From Ahrensia marina (GTDB taxonomy: Bacteria > Pseudomonadota > Alphaproteobacteria > Rhizobiales > Rhizobiaceae), in the NCBI RefSeq assembly GCF_001293565.1, contig NZ_JXMU01000003.1, forward strand, positions 186,001 to 250,000: DNA of 64,000 nucleotides, given 5' to 3'. Shown one piece after another: positions 48,668 to 57,715 of this stretch. Under the pieces are notes generated by a model, which saw nothing but the letters and a program-made list of their open reading frames with translations, did not search any database and was not told the origin of the DNA. A program made the position numbers and the translations under genes. Within the stretch, counting starts at the first letter, position 1. Every line of letters starts with the position of its first letter.

Positions 48668-49120
48668 GTGACTGATATTGTCTTTTACCATTTGACGGAA
48701 ACATCGCTTGACGAGGCTCTGCCGGTTCTCGTCGAGCGTTCGCTCGGCCGTCAGTGGAAGGTGACAATTCAAACGCATAGCGATGATGTGCGTGATCGCC
48801 TTGATGCCAGATTGTGGGAATATAAAGCAGAAGATTTTCTCCCGCATGGAAAGGATGGCGATCCGTTCGAAGCGGACCATCCCGTTTTTCTAACCTCGAC
48901 CGACTTGAATCAAAATGGCAGCCATATACGCTTTGTTGTTGATAATGCGGCACTTCCGGATGGTTTGAACAGCTATGAACGTGTTGCAATCATGTTCGAT
49001 GGCAATGACGAAAGCGCCGTCAGTCAAGCGCGTAACAATTGGAAAAACCTGAAGGCCGATGGCCATTCATTGACCTATTGGAAGCAGAATATGGAAGGCA
49101 AATGGGAGCGGGCGGCCTGA
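48668..49120 (+). CDS. holC: DNA polymerase III chi subunit
   Basis: A 150-residue protein of the clamp-loader complex that binds single-stranded-DNA-binding protein. Family features are the DIVFYHLTETSLDEALPVLVERSL start and the LTSTDLNQN and NSYERVAIMFDG segments. The start is a GTG at 48668. pepA-holC linkage supports the assignment. The next gene overlaps its stop by one base. Confidence 0.88.
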   Translation: MTDIVFYHLTETSLDEALPVLVERSLGRQWKVTIQTHSDDVRDRLDARLWEYKAEDFLPHGKDGDPFEADHPVFLTSTDLNQNGSHIRFVVDNAALPDGLNSYERVAIMFDGNDESAVSQARNNWKNLKADGHSLTYWKQNMEGKWERAA

Positions 49121-49353
49121 TGTTTTCCGGTTTTGATGACTATATCGAAATAGCATTCGCACTGATTGCACTTGTTGTCGTCATTTACTTTTTCACGCGC
49201 AAGCGCAGCAAAAAGAGCATTGGCAATGCACCCACAGGTACAGGCGGTCGTGCGTCACGTATTGGCAGACGCCAGGAGGAACCTGCCAATACAGACACGA
49301 AGAAAAAGACAGTGCAGAAATGGGGACGTGGTTCAGAGGATGAAACCCCTTAA
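49120..49353 (+). CDS. Small single-pass membrane protein
   Basis: A 77-residue protein with one hydrophobic helix (about residues 9-27, FALIALVVVIYFFT) followed by a basic Lys/Arg-rich tail with Gly/Thr-rich segments. The ATG overlaps the holC stop (TGATG). No family recognised. Its stop overlaps the stop of the convergent ABC-F gene. Probably translated with holC; function unknown. Confidence 0.6.
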   Translation: MFSGFDDYIEIAFALIALVVVIYFFTRKRSKKSIGNAPTGTGGRASRIGRRQEEPANTDTKKKTVQKWGRGSEDETP

Positions 49354-51248
49354 TCCTCCATCAAATTCGTTCCGGTTGCTTCTTCATATTGTGTACACAG
49401 ATCAAACCACTCTGCTTCCCAATCGGCGATTTGTTTTTCGGTTCTGCCGCGCTTGATCGTCAAATCGGACACTTTTGCCGTATCATCCAGAACAGCCTGC
49501 GTACCAAGACTTTCATCAATCGCCTGAATCTCTTTATTGGCTTTTGCCATTAAGCTTTCGATTTGATTGATCTTTTTCTTGACCGGAGCCATCTTTTGAC
49601 GCGCCTGCGCCGCTAACTTTCGGCGTTCTTTACCCGACAAGCCATCGCCTTTTTTGCCATCATCATCGGCAGATTTTTTGGACGGACCTTTAAGAATGAG
49701 TGTGCGGTATTCATCCATGTCGCCTTCATAGGGCTTCACAGTGCCTTCACCGACGATCCACAAGCGCTCGGCCGTTGCTTCTAGCAAATGCCGGTCGTGA
49801 CTGATCAGCATCACGGCACCGGAATAACCGTTTAGCGCCTCAATCAATGCCGCGCGGCTATCAATGTCCAAATGGTTGGTCGGTTCGTCAAGGATAAGCA
49901 AATGCGGCTTGTCCAGCGTGGCCAAACCAAGGGTCAACCGCGCGCGCTCACCGCCGGAAAGCTGGGCCGCTTTTGTGTCCATCTTGTCGGTGCCAAGCCC
50001 CATCGCTGCAACACGTGCGCGAACACGACTTTCAGGTTCATCGGGCAGGGCGGCACGCAAATGCTCATAGGCCGTCCAGTCCGCGTGTAAGTCATCCATC
50101 TGGTGCTGGGCAAACATCGCAACGCGCAATTTGTCAGCGCGCACAATATTGCCTTCCTGCACTTTCAGCCGGTCCGATAATAATTTGGCGAATGTCGATT
50201 TGCCATTGCCGTTTGCACCTAAAAGCGCAATGCGGTCATCGGCATCAATCCGCAGGTTAAGATGGGTTAGAATAGGCTTGTCCGGCTCATAGCCGACACG
50301 GGCAGAATCCATCGTTACGATGGGAGAAGCGGCCTCTTTTTCCGGTGATGGAAAAACGATAGGCTTAACGCTTTCATCGACCATGATTGAAATATCGCTC
50401 ATCTTTTCGAGCGCTTTCAAACGGCTCTGCGCCTGTTTGGCTTTAGAAGCCTTTGCGCGGAAGCGTTCGACAAAAGCTTCCATGTGCTTTTTCTTGGCGT
50501 CCTGCTTTTCCTTGGCTTTGATCTGCTGCGATATGCGCTCTGCCCGTGTGCGCGCAAAACTGTCGTAATTGCCGCGGTAAAAAGTGAGCTTCTTATGCTC
50601 CAGATGCAGAATAGACGTTGCCGCCGAATTTAACAGATCTCTGTCATGGCTGATAATAAAAACCGTATGCGGATATTTCTGAATATAGTTTTCCAGCCAC
50701 AATGTGCCTTCAAGATCGAGATAGTTTGTCGGCTCGTCAAGCAGCAGATAGTCCGGCTCGAGAAATAGCACCGCAGCCAGAGCAACGCGCATCCGCCAAC
50801 CGCCCGAAAACGAAGAGCAGGGTCGTTGTTGTGCCTCGGCATCAAAGCCAAGCCCGTGTAGAATAGCGCCGGCACGTGCTTCGGCCGAATGCGCGTCAAT
50901 ATCCGCAAGGCGGATATGAATCTCGGAAATTCTATTCGGGTCTGTTGCTGTTTCGGCCTCTTCCAGCAAAGCGGTGCGCTCTGTATCGGCGGCCAGCACT
51001 GTTTCAAGCAATGTGGCATCCGTGCCAGGCGCTTCCTGAGCCACCTGACCAAGTCGCAAACCCTGTTGTAGCGAAATCTCTCCGCTTTCAGGCGAGAGCG
51101 AACCGTTGATAAGCTTGAACAGGGTCGTTTTTCCGGTGCCGTTGCGTCCTACAAGGCCGCATTTGGAGCCCGTCGGGATTGTCGCTGTGGCATCCTCAAA
51201 CAAAGGACGGCCCATCATTCTGAATGTAAGGTTGTTTATCTGTAACAT
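49350..51248 (-). CDS. ABC-F family ATPase
   Basis: A 632-residue soluble protein with two ABC domains and no membrane part: Walker A GRNGTGKTT (about residues 35-43) and GANGNGKST, signatures FSGGWRMRV and LSGGERARL, Walker B LLLDEPTNYLD and LILDEPTNHLD. The linker and C-terminal coiled coil (about 560-632) fit ABC-F proteins that act on the ribosome, nearest in general to Uup/YheS. It ends in overlap with the small membrane-protein gene. The exact subfamily is not assigned. Confidence 0.92.
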   Translation of the reverse strand: MLQINNLTFRMMGRPLFEDATATIPTGSKCGLVGRNGTGKTTLFKLINGSLSPESGEISLQQGLRLGQVAQEAPGTDATLLETVLAADTERTALLEEAETATDPNRISEIHIRLADIDAHSAEARAGAILHGLGFDAEAQQRPCSSFSGGWRMRVALAAVLFLEPDYLLLDEPTNYLDLEGTLWLENYIQKYPHTVFIISHDRDLLNSAATSILHLEHKKLTFYRGNYDSFARTRAERISQQIKAKEKQDAKKKHMEAFVERFRAKASKAKQAQSRLKALEKMSDISIMVDESVKPIVFPSPEKEAASPIVTMDSARVGYEPDKPILTHLNLRIDADDRIALLGANGNGKSTFAKLLSDRLKVQEGNIVRADKLRVAMFAQHQMDDLHADWTAYEHLRAALPDEPESRVRARVAAMGLGTDKMDTKAAQLSGGERARLTLGLATLDKPHLLILDEPTNHLDIDSRAALIEALNGYSGAVMLISHDRHLLEATAERLWIVGEGTVKPYEGDMDEYRTLILKGPSKKSADDDGKKGDGLSGKERRKLAAQARQKMAPVKKKINQIESLMAKANKEIQAIDESLGTQAVLDDTAKVSDLTIKRGRTEKQIADWEAEWFDLCTQYEEATGTNLMED

Positions 51249-51335
51249 GGCTGCTGTTTGGCGCGGATTGGCTTGTTTATCAAGACAGAAAAGCGTTATG
51301 CAACAAGCCGGATTATTAGATGAGGAAAACGGGTC

Positions 51336-52028
51336 ATGACAATCAAGCTTTACGAGCTATGCGGTGCTGATAATAAAATGGTTTTCAGTCCACATTGTTG
51401 GAAGATTCGCATGGCGCTGGCCCATAAAGGGCTAAGCTATGAAACAGAATCTGTCGGCTTTTCCAAGGTCGCGACGATTGAAGGGGGGGAAGGCCGCCGT
51501 GTGCCGGTTTTGCGCGATGGCGATGAGATTATCGAGGACAGCTACAAGATTGCGCTGCACCTTGAGGAGAAATATCCCGATAGCCCCAGCCTGTTTAACG
51601 GTGAGGGCGGCAAAGCCATGACACATTTCGTCACGGCGTGGAGCCAGAGCCAGCTTCACCCCGTTGTCGCGCGGCTGGTGCTGATCCAGATCTATCAATC
51701 ACTCAACGATGAAGACAAAGATCATTTCCGCACAACGCGCGAAAAAACGTTCGGTATGACGCTGGAAGATTTCGGTGCAACGCGCGGTGCGTCGTCAACT
51801 GATTTGCATAAAGTGCTCACGCCAATTGAAGCTATGCTGGCAGATCAACCTTTTATCGGCGGGCAGTCACCGCTTTACGCTGATTATGTTGTCTTTGGTG
51901 CTTTGCAGTGGCTGCGTATCTTCAAAGGCCAGTCGCTGTTGAAAAAAGACAGTAAAGCAGAAGCTTGGATGAATACATTGCTGGATATGTATGACGGAGA
52001 AGGGCGAAATGCAGTCATGGCTGCATAG
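51336..52028 (+). CDS. Glutathione S-transferase family protein
   Basis: A 230-residue GST fold. The N-terminal thioredoxin-like domain (KLYELCGADNKMVFSPHCWKIR, then RRVPVLRDGDEIIEDSYKIALHLEEKYPD) has the cis-Pro and the Glu/Asp-Ser that hold glutathione; the C-terminal helical domain starts near residue 90. The PHCW pattern suggests a cysteine-type or omega-like member. Substrate unknown. It stands alone, divergent from the ABC-F gene. Confidence 0.88.
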   Translation: MTIKLYELCGADNKMVFSPHCWKIRMALAHKGLSYETESVGFSKVATIEGGEGRRVPVLRDGDEIIEDSYKIALHLEEKYPDSPSLFNGEGGKAMTHFVTAWSQSQLHPVVARLVLIQIYQSLNDEDKDHFRTTREKTFGMTLEDFGATRGASSTDLHKVLTPIEAMLADQPFIGGQSPLYADYVVFGALQWLRIFKGQSLLKKDSKAEAWMNTLLDMYDGEGRNAVMAA

Positions 52029-52121
52029 TCTATGCACGCGACAAGATAGGCCTTGGCTTTCATGGCTTAGACCGCTATAGACCGCGCAAATCTCTTCATA
52101 AAGAAAACAGGAATGTCAAAA

Positions 52122-52544
52122 ATGGCAATCGAACGTACATTTTCCATGATCAAGCCGGACGCAACAAAGCGCAACTTGACTGGTGCAATCACAAAAGTAT
52201 TTGAAGAAAACGGCCTGCGTGTTGTTGCTTCCAAGCGCGTGTGGATGAGCCAGAAACAGGCTGAGACTTTCTACGCTGTTCATAAAGAACGTCCGTTCTT
52301 TGGTGAACTGGTTGAATTCATGTGTTCAGCGCCAACAGTTGTTCAGGTTCTTGAAGGCGAAAACGCAATTGCGAAAAACCGCGAAGTTATGGGCGCAACA
52401 AACCCAGCTGAAGCCGCTGAAGGCACAATCCGCAAAATGTTTGCTGAATCAATCGGCGAAAACTCTGTACACGGTTCAGACGCTGCTGAAACGGCTGCAG
52501 AAGAAATTGCATTCTGGTTTGGCGGCAACGAAATCGTCGGCTAA
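52122..52544 (+). CDS. ndk: Nucleoside diphosphate kinase
   Basis: A 140-residue enzyme that balances nucleoside triphosphate pools. The phosphorylated His is in NSVHGSDA and the [12 protein letters not shown]-terminal segment is typical. The ATG at 52122 (MAIERTFSM) has AGGA nine bases upstream; an ATG at 52113 is too close to the same site. Followed by a repeat and a terminator. Confidence 0.97.
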   Translation: MAIERTFSMIKPDATKRNLTGAITKVFEENGLRVVASKRVWMSQKQAETFYAVHKERPFFGELVEFMCSAPTVVQVLEGENAIAKNREVMGATNPAEAAEGTIRKMFAESIGENSVHGSDAAETAAEEIAFWFGGNEIVG

Positions 52545-52547
52545 GTA

Positions 52548-52591
52548 AGCAATTTCAGGAAAAGTGGATACCGGTTTTCCGTTAAAAATTG
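52548..52591. repeat. RIME-like palindromic repeat, short single-palindrome form
   Basis: GCAATTT (52548-52554) and AAATTGC (52585-52591) flank an inner core CAGGAAAAGTGG-x2-ACCGGTTTTCC that matches the core of the repeat at 20612-20712 except for one or two bases. The outer arms differ from that copy but still pair. The second palindrome is missing. It lies directly after ndk. Confidence 0.68.
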
Positions 52592-52641
52592 CGACAATGC
52601 TTTAAACACATTTTTGCTATAAAGAATGGCTAAGTTATGCG

Positions 52642-52678
52642 AACCGGGCAGAGCAATCTGTCCGGTTTACTATTTTTT
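52642..52678 (+). terminator. Rho-independent terminator downstream of ndk
   Basis: AACCGGGCAGA and TCTGTCCGGTT form an 11-base stem with one wobble and a four-base GCAA loop, followed after four bases by TTTTTT. It lies about 100 bases after the ndk stop. Confidence 0.7.
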
Positions 52679-52756
52679 CGTATATCGCTGTTATGATCAA
52701 TTTGAAGAAAATTCAATCTATCACGAGGGTGATCATAGTAGTGTAAAGAGTAAAGC

Positions 52757-53431
52757 ATGGCGACCATAAGTAAGGCGAAAGCCGCCGCATCTCATTTGAG
52801 TTTTGTCTACCCCGATTATTCGTTTGGCGAACGTTTAGCAGATGGTTTGGTCCATATTGCCGGTATAACACTATCAATTGCCGCTTTTATTTTTCTTCTC
52901 AGTCAGCCATCCTTAGACATTAAATATCTAAGCGCTGTGCAGGTTTACGCTGCGTGTGCCATCAGTCTGTTTTGTGTTTCAGCCGCCTATCACATGGTCC
53001 CGCGCCCCGAATTGCGTTCGCTTTTACGGCGCTTCGACCAAGCCGCGATTTACTTCAAAATTGCCGGCACCTTTACGCCGATGGTGTTCATCGTGAATAC
53101 CGATTTTGCCTATTACCTTTTGACGGCGATCTGGCTGGTGGCGACAAGCGGCGCGTTGATTAAGCTGGTTGCAGGCGAACGCTTGGATAAGCACACGATT
53201 ATTATCTATCTCGCACTGGGCTGGAGTTCGACACTACTTTTATGGCCGTTGTTTGATGCGCTTGCAGCGCGCAGCGTGTGGTTGGTTATTGTCGGTGGAT
53301 TGCTCTACACAATTGGTATTTATTTTAACCAGTCCAACACGATCAAATATTCCAATGCGATTTGGCATGGTTTTGTGCTGTCGGCAGCCACCTGCCATTT
53401 TGTGGCAATTGCTGACGGTGTGCTGGCTTAG
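52757..53431 (+). CDS. Hemolysin III homologue (YqfA/PAQR-type membrane protein)
   Basis: A 224-residue protein with seven predicted helices and the family motifs: ERLADGLVHIAGI, SAAYHMVP with the conserved His, the FDQAAIYFKIAGTFTPM segment and a C-terminal WHGFVLSAATCHFVAI with two further His. These His form a metal site in related PAQR proteins. Hemolysin III was named from Bacillus; haemolytic activity should not be assumed. Monocistronic. Confidence 0.9.
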   Translation: MATISKAKAAASHLSFVYPDYSFGERLADGLVHIAGITLSIAAFIFLLSQPSLDIKYLSAVQVYAACAISLFCVSAAYHMVPRPELRSLLRRFDQAAIYFKIAGTFTPMVFIVNTDFAYYLLTAIWLVATSGALIKLVAGERLDKHTIIIYLALGWSSTLLLWPLFDALAARSVWLVIVGGLLYTIGIYFNQSNTIKYSNAIWHGFVLSAATCHFVAIADGVLA

Positions 53432-53440
53432 GCAGTATCT

Positions 53441-53899
53441 TTACCAGCGCTTTAAATCATCAGTATCGGCTTGTTTTGCTTCAACCCAGCCGCCATCCTT
53501 GCTGTCTGCCAAATGCTCTTTTTTCCAAAATGGCGCTTCGGATTTAAGATAATCCATCAGGTAGTCTGCAGCTTCAAATGCCGCCCGCCGGTGGTTTGAA
53601 GCTGTCACGACAAGCACGATATTTGCGCCGGGTTCAATTTTGCCGAAACGGTGAATGATGGTGAGGCCGGTGAGCGGCCATCGCTTTAATGCTTGTTTTG
53701 CAATCAGGTTTAGCTGGGCTTCAGCCATCGCCGGATAGTGTTCCAGCTCCAGCGCTTCAAGCTTGCCGCCTTCATCGCGGCAAAGCCCTGTAAAACTAAC
53801 AACGGCGCCAATATCTTTGCGGCCTCGTGTTAATTTATCGACTTCTCTTTGAAGGTCAAAATCATCCTGCTGCACAGATATGTGAGGCGTGACCGTCAA
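53441..53899 (-). CDS. moaE: Molybdopterin synthase catalytic subunit
   Basis: A 152-residue large subunit of molybdopterin synthase. Typical segments are GAVVSFTGLCRDE, LELEHYPAMAE, the RFGKIEPGANIVLVV strand and the RRAAFEAADYLMDYLKSEAPFWKKE region with the active Lys. It transfers sulfur from MoaD to precursor Z. It begins four bases after moaD. Confidence 0.95.
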   Translation of the reverse strand: MTVTPHISVQQDDFDLQREVDKLTRGRKDIGAVVSFTGLCRDEGGKLEALELEHYPAMAEAQLNLIAKQALKRWPLTGLTIIHRFGKIEPGANIVLVVTASNHRRAAFEAADYLMDYLKSEAPFWKKEHLADSKDGGWVEAKQADTDDLKRW

Positions 53900-53903
53900 T
53901 TGT

Positions 53904-54158
53904 TCACCCGCCGGTCATAGGAGGAAAAAGGGCGATTTCATCGGCACTGCCAATTTTCTCGCTGTGATGAATATGCTCCTGATTAACCGCAATGCGGATT
54001 TGATCGGAATATTCCAGCGCGTGTTCAAAGTTTTCGCCGCGTGTTTTCATCCAGTTGATAAAATCTGCGCCGGTTTGAATGTCATCCGGCAATTCAACCG
54101 TCTCTTCGGAAAAGCCGATACGTTCACGCACCCACGCAAAATAAACAAGTTTCGTCAT
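53904..54158 (-). CDS. moaD: Molybdopterin synthase sulfur carrier subunit
   Basis: An 84-residue ubiquitin-like protein ending in the diagnostic Gly-Gly (PPMTGG), whose C-terminus becomes a thiocarboxylate. Typical segments VYFAWVRERIG and NQEHIHHSEKIGSADEIALFPP are present. The ATG overlaps the pgsA stop by four bases (ATGA). Confidence 0.94.
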   Translation of the reverse strand: MTKLVYFAWVRERIGFSEETVELPDDIQTGADFINWMKTRGENFEHALEYSDQIRIAVNQEHIHHSEKIGSADEIALFPPMTGG

Positions 54159-54769
54159 GCTGCACCATCTTCTGGATCTTCAATAACGTGGCGCATACCA
54201 GCACGAAAATAATCCCAGCCGGTATAAATGGTTATCAGTGCCGCTATCCATAAAAGCGCAAGACCGGCCTGACTCGTGTAGGGGATGATCTTATCGCCAG
54301 CTTCGCCTGCAAGCAGAAAGCCGATCGCAATCATCTGAATTGTGGTTTTCCATTTTGCGACCTTGGAAACAGGTACGCTGACTTTTAAACCGGCCAAATA
54401 TTCGCGTAGTCCTGAAACCAATATTTCGCGGCAAAGAATAATGACCGCGGCCCAGAGCGACCAGCCGGCAATCGAGCCTTCCGCCGCCAGCAATAAAAGC
54501 ACGACAGATACTAGCAGCTTATCCGCGATCGGGTCGAGCATACGGCCGATATTGGAAATTTGCTGCCATTTTCGCGCCAGATAACCATCCAGAAAATCGG
54601 TGACACTTGCCAAAACAAAAATCAGCAAGGCAATCCATCGTGCCAAATCACTGGAGGCCAATCGCCCTTCGGTAAAGAAGCAGACCACAATCATAGGCAC
54701 TGCCAGAATGCGCGCATAAGTCAGCACGTTGGGCAGTGAAAAAATCAATGATTTTTGAGCGTTTGACAT
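54155..54769 (-). CDS. pgsA: CDP-diacylglycerol-glycerol-3-phosphate 3-phosphatidyltransferase
   Basis: A 204-residue membrane enzyme of phosphatidylglycerol synthesis. The catalytic motif DG-x2-AR-x8-G-x3-D-x3-D is at residues 61-83 (Asp61, Gly62, Ala65, Arg66, Gly75, Asp79, Asp83). About five to six helices are predicted. It is followed by moaD and preceded by uvrC, the standard rhizobial order. Confidence 0.95.
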   Translation of the reverse strand: MSNAQKSLIFSLPNVLTYARILAVPMIVVCFFTEGRLASSDLARWIALLIFVLASVTDFLDGYLARKWQQISNIGRMLDPIADKLLVSVVLLLLAAEGSIAGWSLWAAVIILCREILVSGLREYLAGLKVSVPVSKVAKWKTTIQMIAIGFLLAGEAGDKIIPYTSQAGLALLWIAALITIYTGWDYFRAGMRHVIEDPEDGAA

Positions 54770-54839
54770 GGCTTCTGCTATTCTCTGTGGAATTCCTAAT
54801 CAACACCGCAATGTGTTCCGGTCAAGCAATTATACCGAT

Positions 54840-56840
54840 TTATTGGCCACCATCATTAAAATGATCGTGAATAAGCTTTGCCATAGCCTCTGATATGCCG
54901 TCGACCTTGGCAAGGTCGGAAAGCGGCGCACGTGCAACCGCCTTTGCTGTGCCGAAGTGATGAAGCAGGGCGCGTTTGCGTGATGGGCCGATACCGGCAA
55001 TTTCATCCAACGGATTGCGCACCATTGCCTTCTTGCGCTTTGCGCGATGTGTGCCAATGGCGAAGCGGTGCGCTTCGTCCCGCAACCGCTGTGTGAAATA
55101 TAAAACCGGATCGCGCGGCGGCAGGCTGAAATCTGTTTTTCCCGGCATAAAGAACCGTTCACGGCCTGCATCGCGGTCCGGCCCCTTCGCCACGCCCACA
55201 AGCTCGATCACTTCGTCAATGCCAAGCTTTTTGACAATGTCGCGGACAGCATTGAGTTGGCCAAGGCCACCGTCAATCAGCAGAAGGTCGGGCCATGCCG
55301 GCAGTGTATCGCCGTTTTCAGCTTCATCTACAGTGTCTTCGGCAGAACGATCGGGAATACCATGTTCTTTGATCAGACGCGCAAAGCGGCGTTCCATCAC
55401 TTCCTGCATCATGCCAAAGTCATCGCCGGGCGTTATCTCCGTCGATTTGATGTTGAACTTCCGGTATTGGTTTTTCACAAAACCTTCCGGTCCTGCGACG
55501 ATCATGGCGCCGACGGCATTGGTGCCCATAATATGGGAGTTATCAAACACCTCGATACGGCGCGGCACGCGCTTAAGATCAAATGTTTCTGCAAGTCCTT
55601 TGAGCAGCCTTGCCTGACTGGATGTTTCAGCCAAACGTCGTCCAAGTGCTTCTTTTGCGTTCGCAAGCGCGTGGGTGACAAGATCCCGCTTTTCGCCGCG
55701 CTGCGGTGTGTTGATTGTCACTTTGCGTTCAGCGCGCAGCGTGAAAGCCTGCTCGAACAGTTCAGGATTTTCAATCTCGTGCGAGAGGAGGATCAGGCGC
55801 GGGCACGGTTTGTCATCGTAAAATTGTGACAGAAACGCTCCCAATACTTCGGCAGGTTCAAGCGTTGCATCCGCTTTTGGAAAGTAAGACCGGTTGCCCC
55901 AGTTCTGTCCGGTTCTGAAAAAGAAAACCTGAATACAGCTTGTGCCGCCTTCCTGATGAATGGCGAAAACGTCGGCTTCTTCAACACCTTGCGGGTTTAT
56001 GCCCTGATGGCTCTGGATCGCCGTGAGCGCTGATATCCGGTCGCGATAAAGAGCCGCGCGCTCAAAATCCAGATCATCGGACGCATCTTGCATCGTCTGG
56101 GCCATCGCTGTTTGGACTGCACGGCTTTTGCCGGAAAGGAAATCATCGGCTTCCTTGACCAGTTGTGCATAGTTTTCGGGTGAAATTTCTCCGGTGCACG
56201 GGCCGGAGCACCGCTTAATTTGATAGAGCAGGCACGGGCGGGTGCGTGTTTCATAAACACTGTCGGTGCAGGTGCGTAATAGGAACGCCCGCTGTAGTGC
56301 GTTGATCGTGCGGCCCACAGCACCGGCAGAGGCGAACGGCCCGTAATATTTGCCCTTTTTCGAACGTGCACCGCGATGTTTGAAAAGCCCCGGCGCCTCA
56401 TGATCTCCTGTAACCAGAATATAGGGGAAGGATTTGTCATCGCGCAAAAGAACGTTAAACTTCGGGCGAAGGCGTTTAATCAGATTGGCTTCAAGCAGCA
56501 GCGCTTCAGTTTCACTGCGCGTGGTTACGAACTCCATTGAAGCTGTTTCGCGGATCATCCGCGCGATGCGATTCGTATGACCGCCATGACGGCCATAATT
56601 TGTAACGCGGTTTTTAAGCGATTTGGCTTTGCCGACATACAGCACATCGCCATTGGCATTAAACATGCGATAAACGCCCGGCTTGTTGGGAAGGCGTTTC
56701 ACATAAGCATTGATTAGGTCCGGGCCGGACAGATCATGGGTGATCGTCTCATCATGCTCCCACTTTACATCCGTAAGCGCTGGGGCCGAGATATCGACCT
56801 CATCAGTGTTGCTGTCCATATTGGTATTATCAGGAATCAT
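54840..56840 (-). CDS. uvrC: Excinuclease ABC subunit C
   Basis: A 666-residue nuclease that makes both incisions in nucleotide-excision repair. The N-terminal GIY-YIG-like domain ([26 protein letters not shown]), the UVR motif region (about residues 220-255), the RNase H-like domain (about 390-580, with [15 protein letters not shown]) and the C-terminal double helix-hairpin-helix ([17 protein letters not shown]) are present. The ATG at 56840 is chosen, but no clear ribosome site is seen and a TTG at 56876 or ATG at 56819 are possible. Confidence 0.95.
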   Translation of the reverse strand: MIPDNTNMDSNTDEVDISAPALTDVKWEHDETITHDLSGPDLINAYVKRLPNKPGVYRMFNANGDVLYVGKAKSLKNRVTNYGRHGGHTNRIARMIRETASMEFVTTRSETEALLLEANLIKRLRPKFNVLLRDDKSFPYILVTGDHEAPGLFKHRGARSKKGKYYGPFASAGAVGRTINALQRAFLLRTCTDSVYETRTRPCLLYQIKRCSGPCTGEISPENYAQLVKEADDFLSGKSRAVQTAMAQTMQDASDDLDFERAALYRDRISALTAIQSHQGINPQGVEEADVFAIHQEGGTSCIQVFFFRTGQNWGNRSYFPKADATLEPAEVLGAFLSQFYDDKPCPRLILLSHEIENPELFEQAFTLRAERKVTINTPQRGEKRDLVTHALANAKEALGRRLAETSSQARLLKGLAETFDLKRVPRRIEVFDNSHIMGTNAVGAMIVAGPEGFVKNQYRKFNIKSTEITPGDDFGMMQEVMERRFARLIKEHGIPDRSAEDTVDEAENGDTLPAWPDLLLIDGGLGQLNAVRDIVKKLGIDEVIELVGVAKGPDRDAGRERFFMPGKTDFSLPPRDPVLYFTQRLRDEAHRFAIGTHRAKRKKAMVRNPLDEIAGIGPSRKRALLHHFGTAKAVARAPLSDLAKVDGISEAMAKLIHDHFNDGGQ

Positions 56841-56938
56841 AATTGTAATATGGGCTTGTTCTATGGGCGGCTTCAAGCGGTATGCGATATTCGATCGCTA
56901 ATATTAGCGGTTCGGGCAATCGCTACTGACAAATATGG

Positions 56939-57697
56939 TTATTCGTTGGCGCGTGTGTCGGGCGTGCGCCAGGCAAGATGTTGCCCGCCATCAAGGGCAA
57001 GCATTTGTCCGGTGATTGATTTTGTCTGCCACAAATAGCGGATGGTGGAACCGAATTCGGATAATTCGGGTCCATTTTCCAGAATAAGCGTTGCTTGCTG
57101 CTTCTCAAAATCCTCGTCAGATTGGCGCTCGTTCTTTAATGTCGGTCCGGGGCCGATCGCATTAACGCGAATATTCGGGCCAAGCGCCTGTGCCATGGTT
57201 TGCGTTGCTGTCCACAGTGCTGATTTCGAGAGAGTGTAGGTGAAAAATTTAGGGTTTAGACGCCAGACCCGCTGATCGATCATATTGACGATCATGCCTT
57301 CCTTGTCACCCAAATGATGCGCCAGACTACTGCTTAAAAATGCCGGTGCTTTGACATGCACGTTAAAATGGGTGTCCCATAGATCTTCATCAAGATTGCC
57401 AATCTCATCAGCTTCAAACACTGAAGCATTGTTGATGAGTATTTCAACGCTGCCGGCCTTTTTGACAGCTTGGTCGATCAGGGATTTGGTTTCATCTGTT
57501 TTGCTCAAATCAGCCTGAACAGCAAAAGCTCGCCCACCGTTCCCGTTTATTTCTTCACAAAGTGACAGGGCCGCATCAAGCGAGGAGTTGGCGTGAACAA
57601 TCACGCCATATCCATTGGCTGCAAGGTCAAGCGCCATGGCGCGCCCAACACGATGGGCACCGCCGGTAATCAATGCATTGATTGGTTTGGTCTCCAA
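56939..57697 (-). CDS. SDR enzyme of the pteridine reductase/FolM type
   Basis: A 252-residue short-chain dehydrogenase. The cofactor loop is TGGAHRVG (residues 11-18) with Arg16, and the usual catalytic Ser is replaced by Asp141 (VNMIDQ), with Tyr154 and Lys158 following at 13 and 17 residues. This Asp-Tyr-Lys spacing is that of pteridine reductase PTR1 and E. coli FolM (dihydromonapterin reductase), not of standard SDRs. The C-terminal GQMLALDGGQHLAW is typical. Role in folate or pterin reduction is inferred. It is 17 bases from the next gene and 98 bases from uvrC. Confidence 0.82.
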   Translation of the reverse strand: METKPINALITGGAHRVGRAMALDLAANGYGVIVHANSSLDAALSLCEEINGNGGRAFAVQADLSKTDETKSLIDQAVKKAGSVEILINNASVFEADEIGNLDEDLWDTHFNVHVKAPAFLSSSLAHHLGDKEGMIVNMIDQRVWRLNPKFFTYTLSKSALWTATQTMAQALGPNIRVNAIGPGPTLKNERQSDEDFEKQQATLILENGPELSEFGSTIRYLWQTKSITGQMLALDGGQHLAWRTPDTRANE

Positions 57698-57715
57698 AGA
57701 ACGCCTCCGTTAAAT

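Noticed and set aside
52757-53431. Hemolysin III homologue as a virulence toxin
   Set aside because: The family is widespread in harmless bacteria and resembles PAQR membrane enzymes, so the name is not evidence for toxicity.
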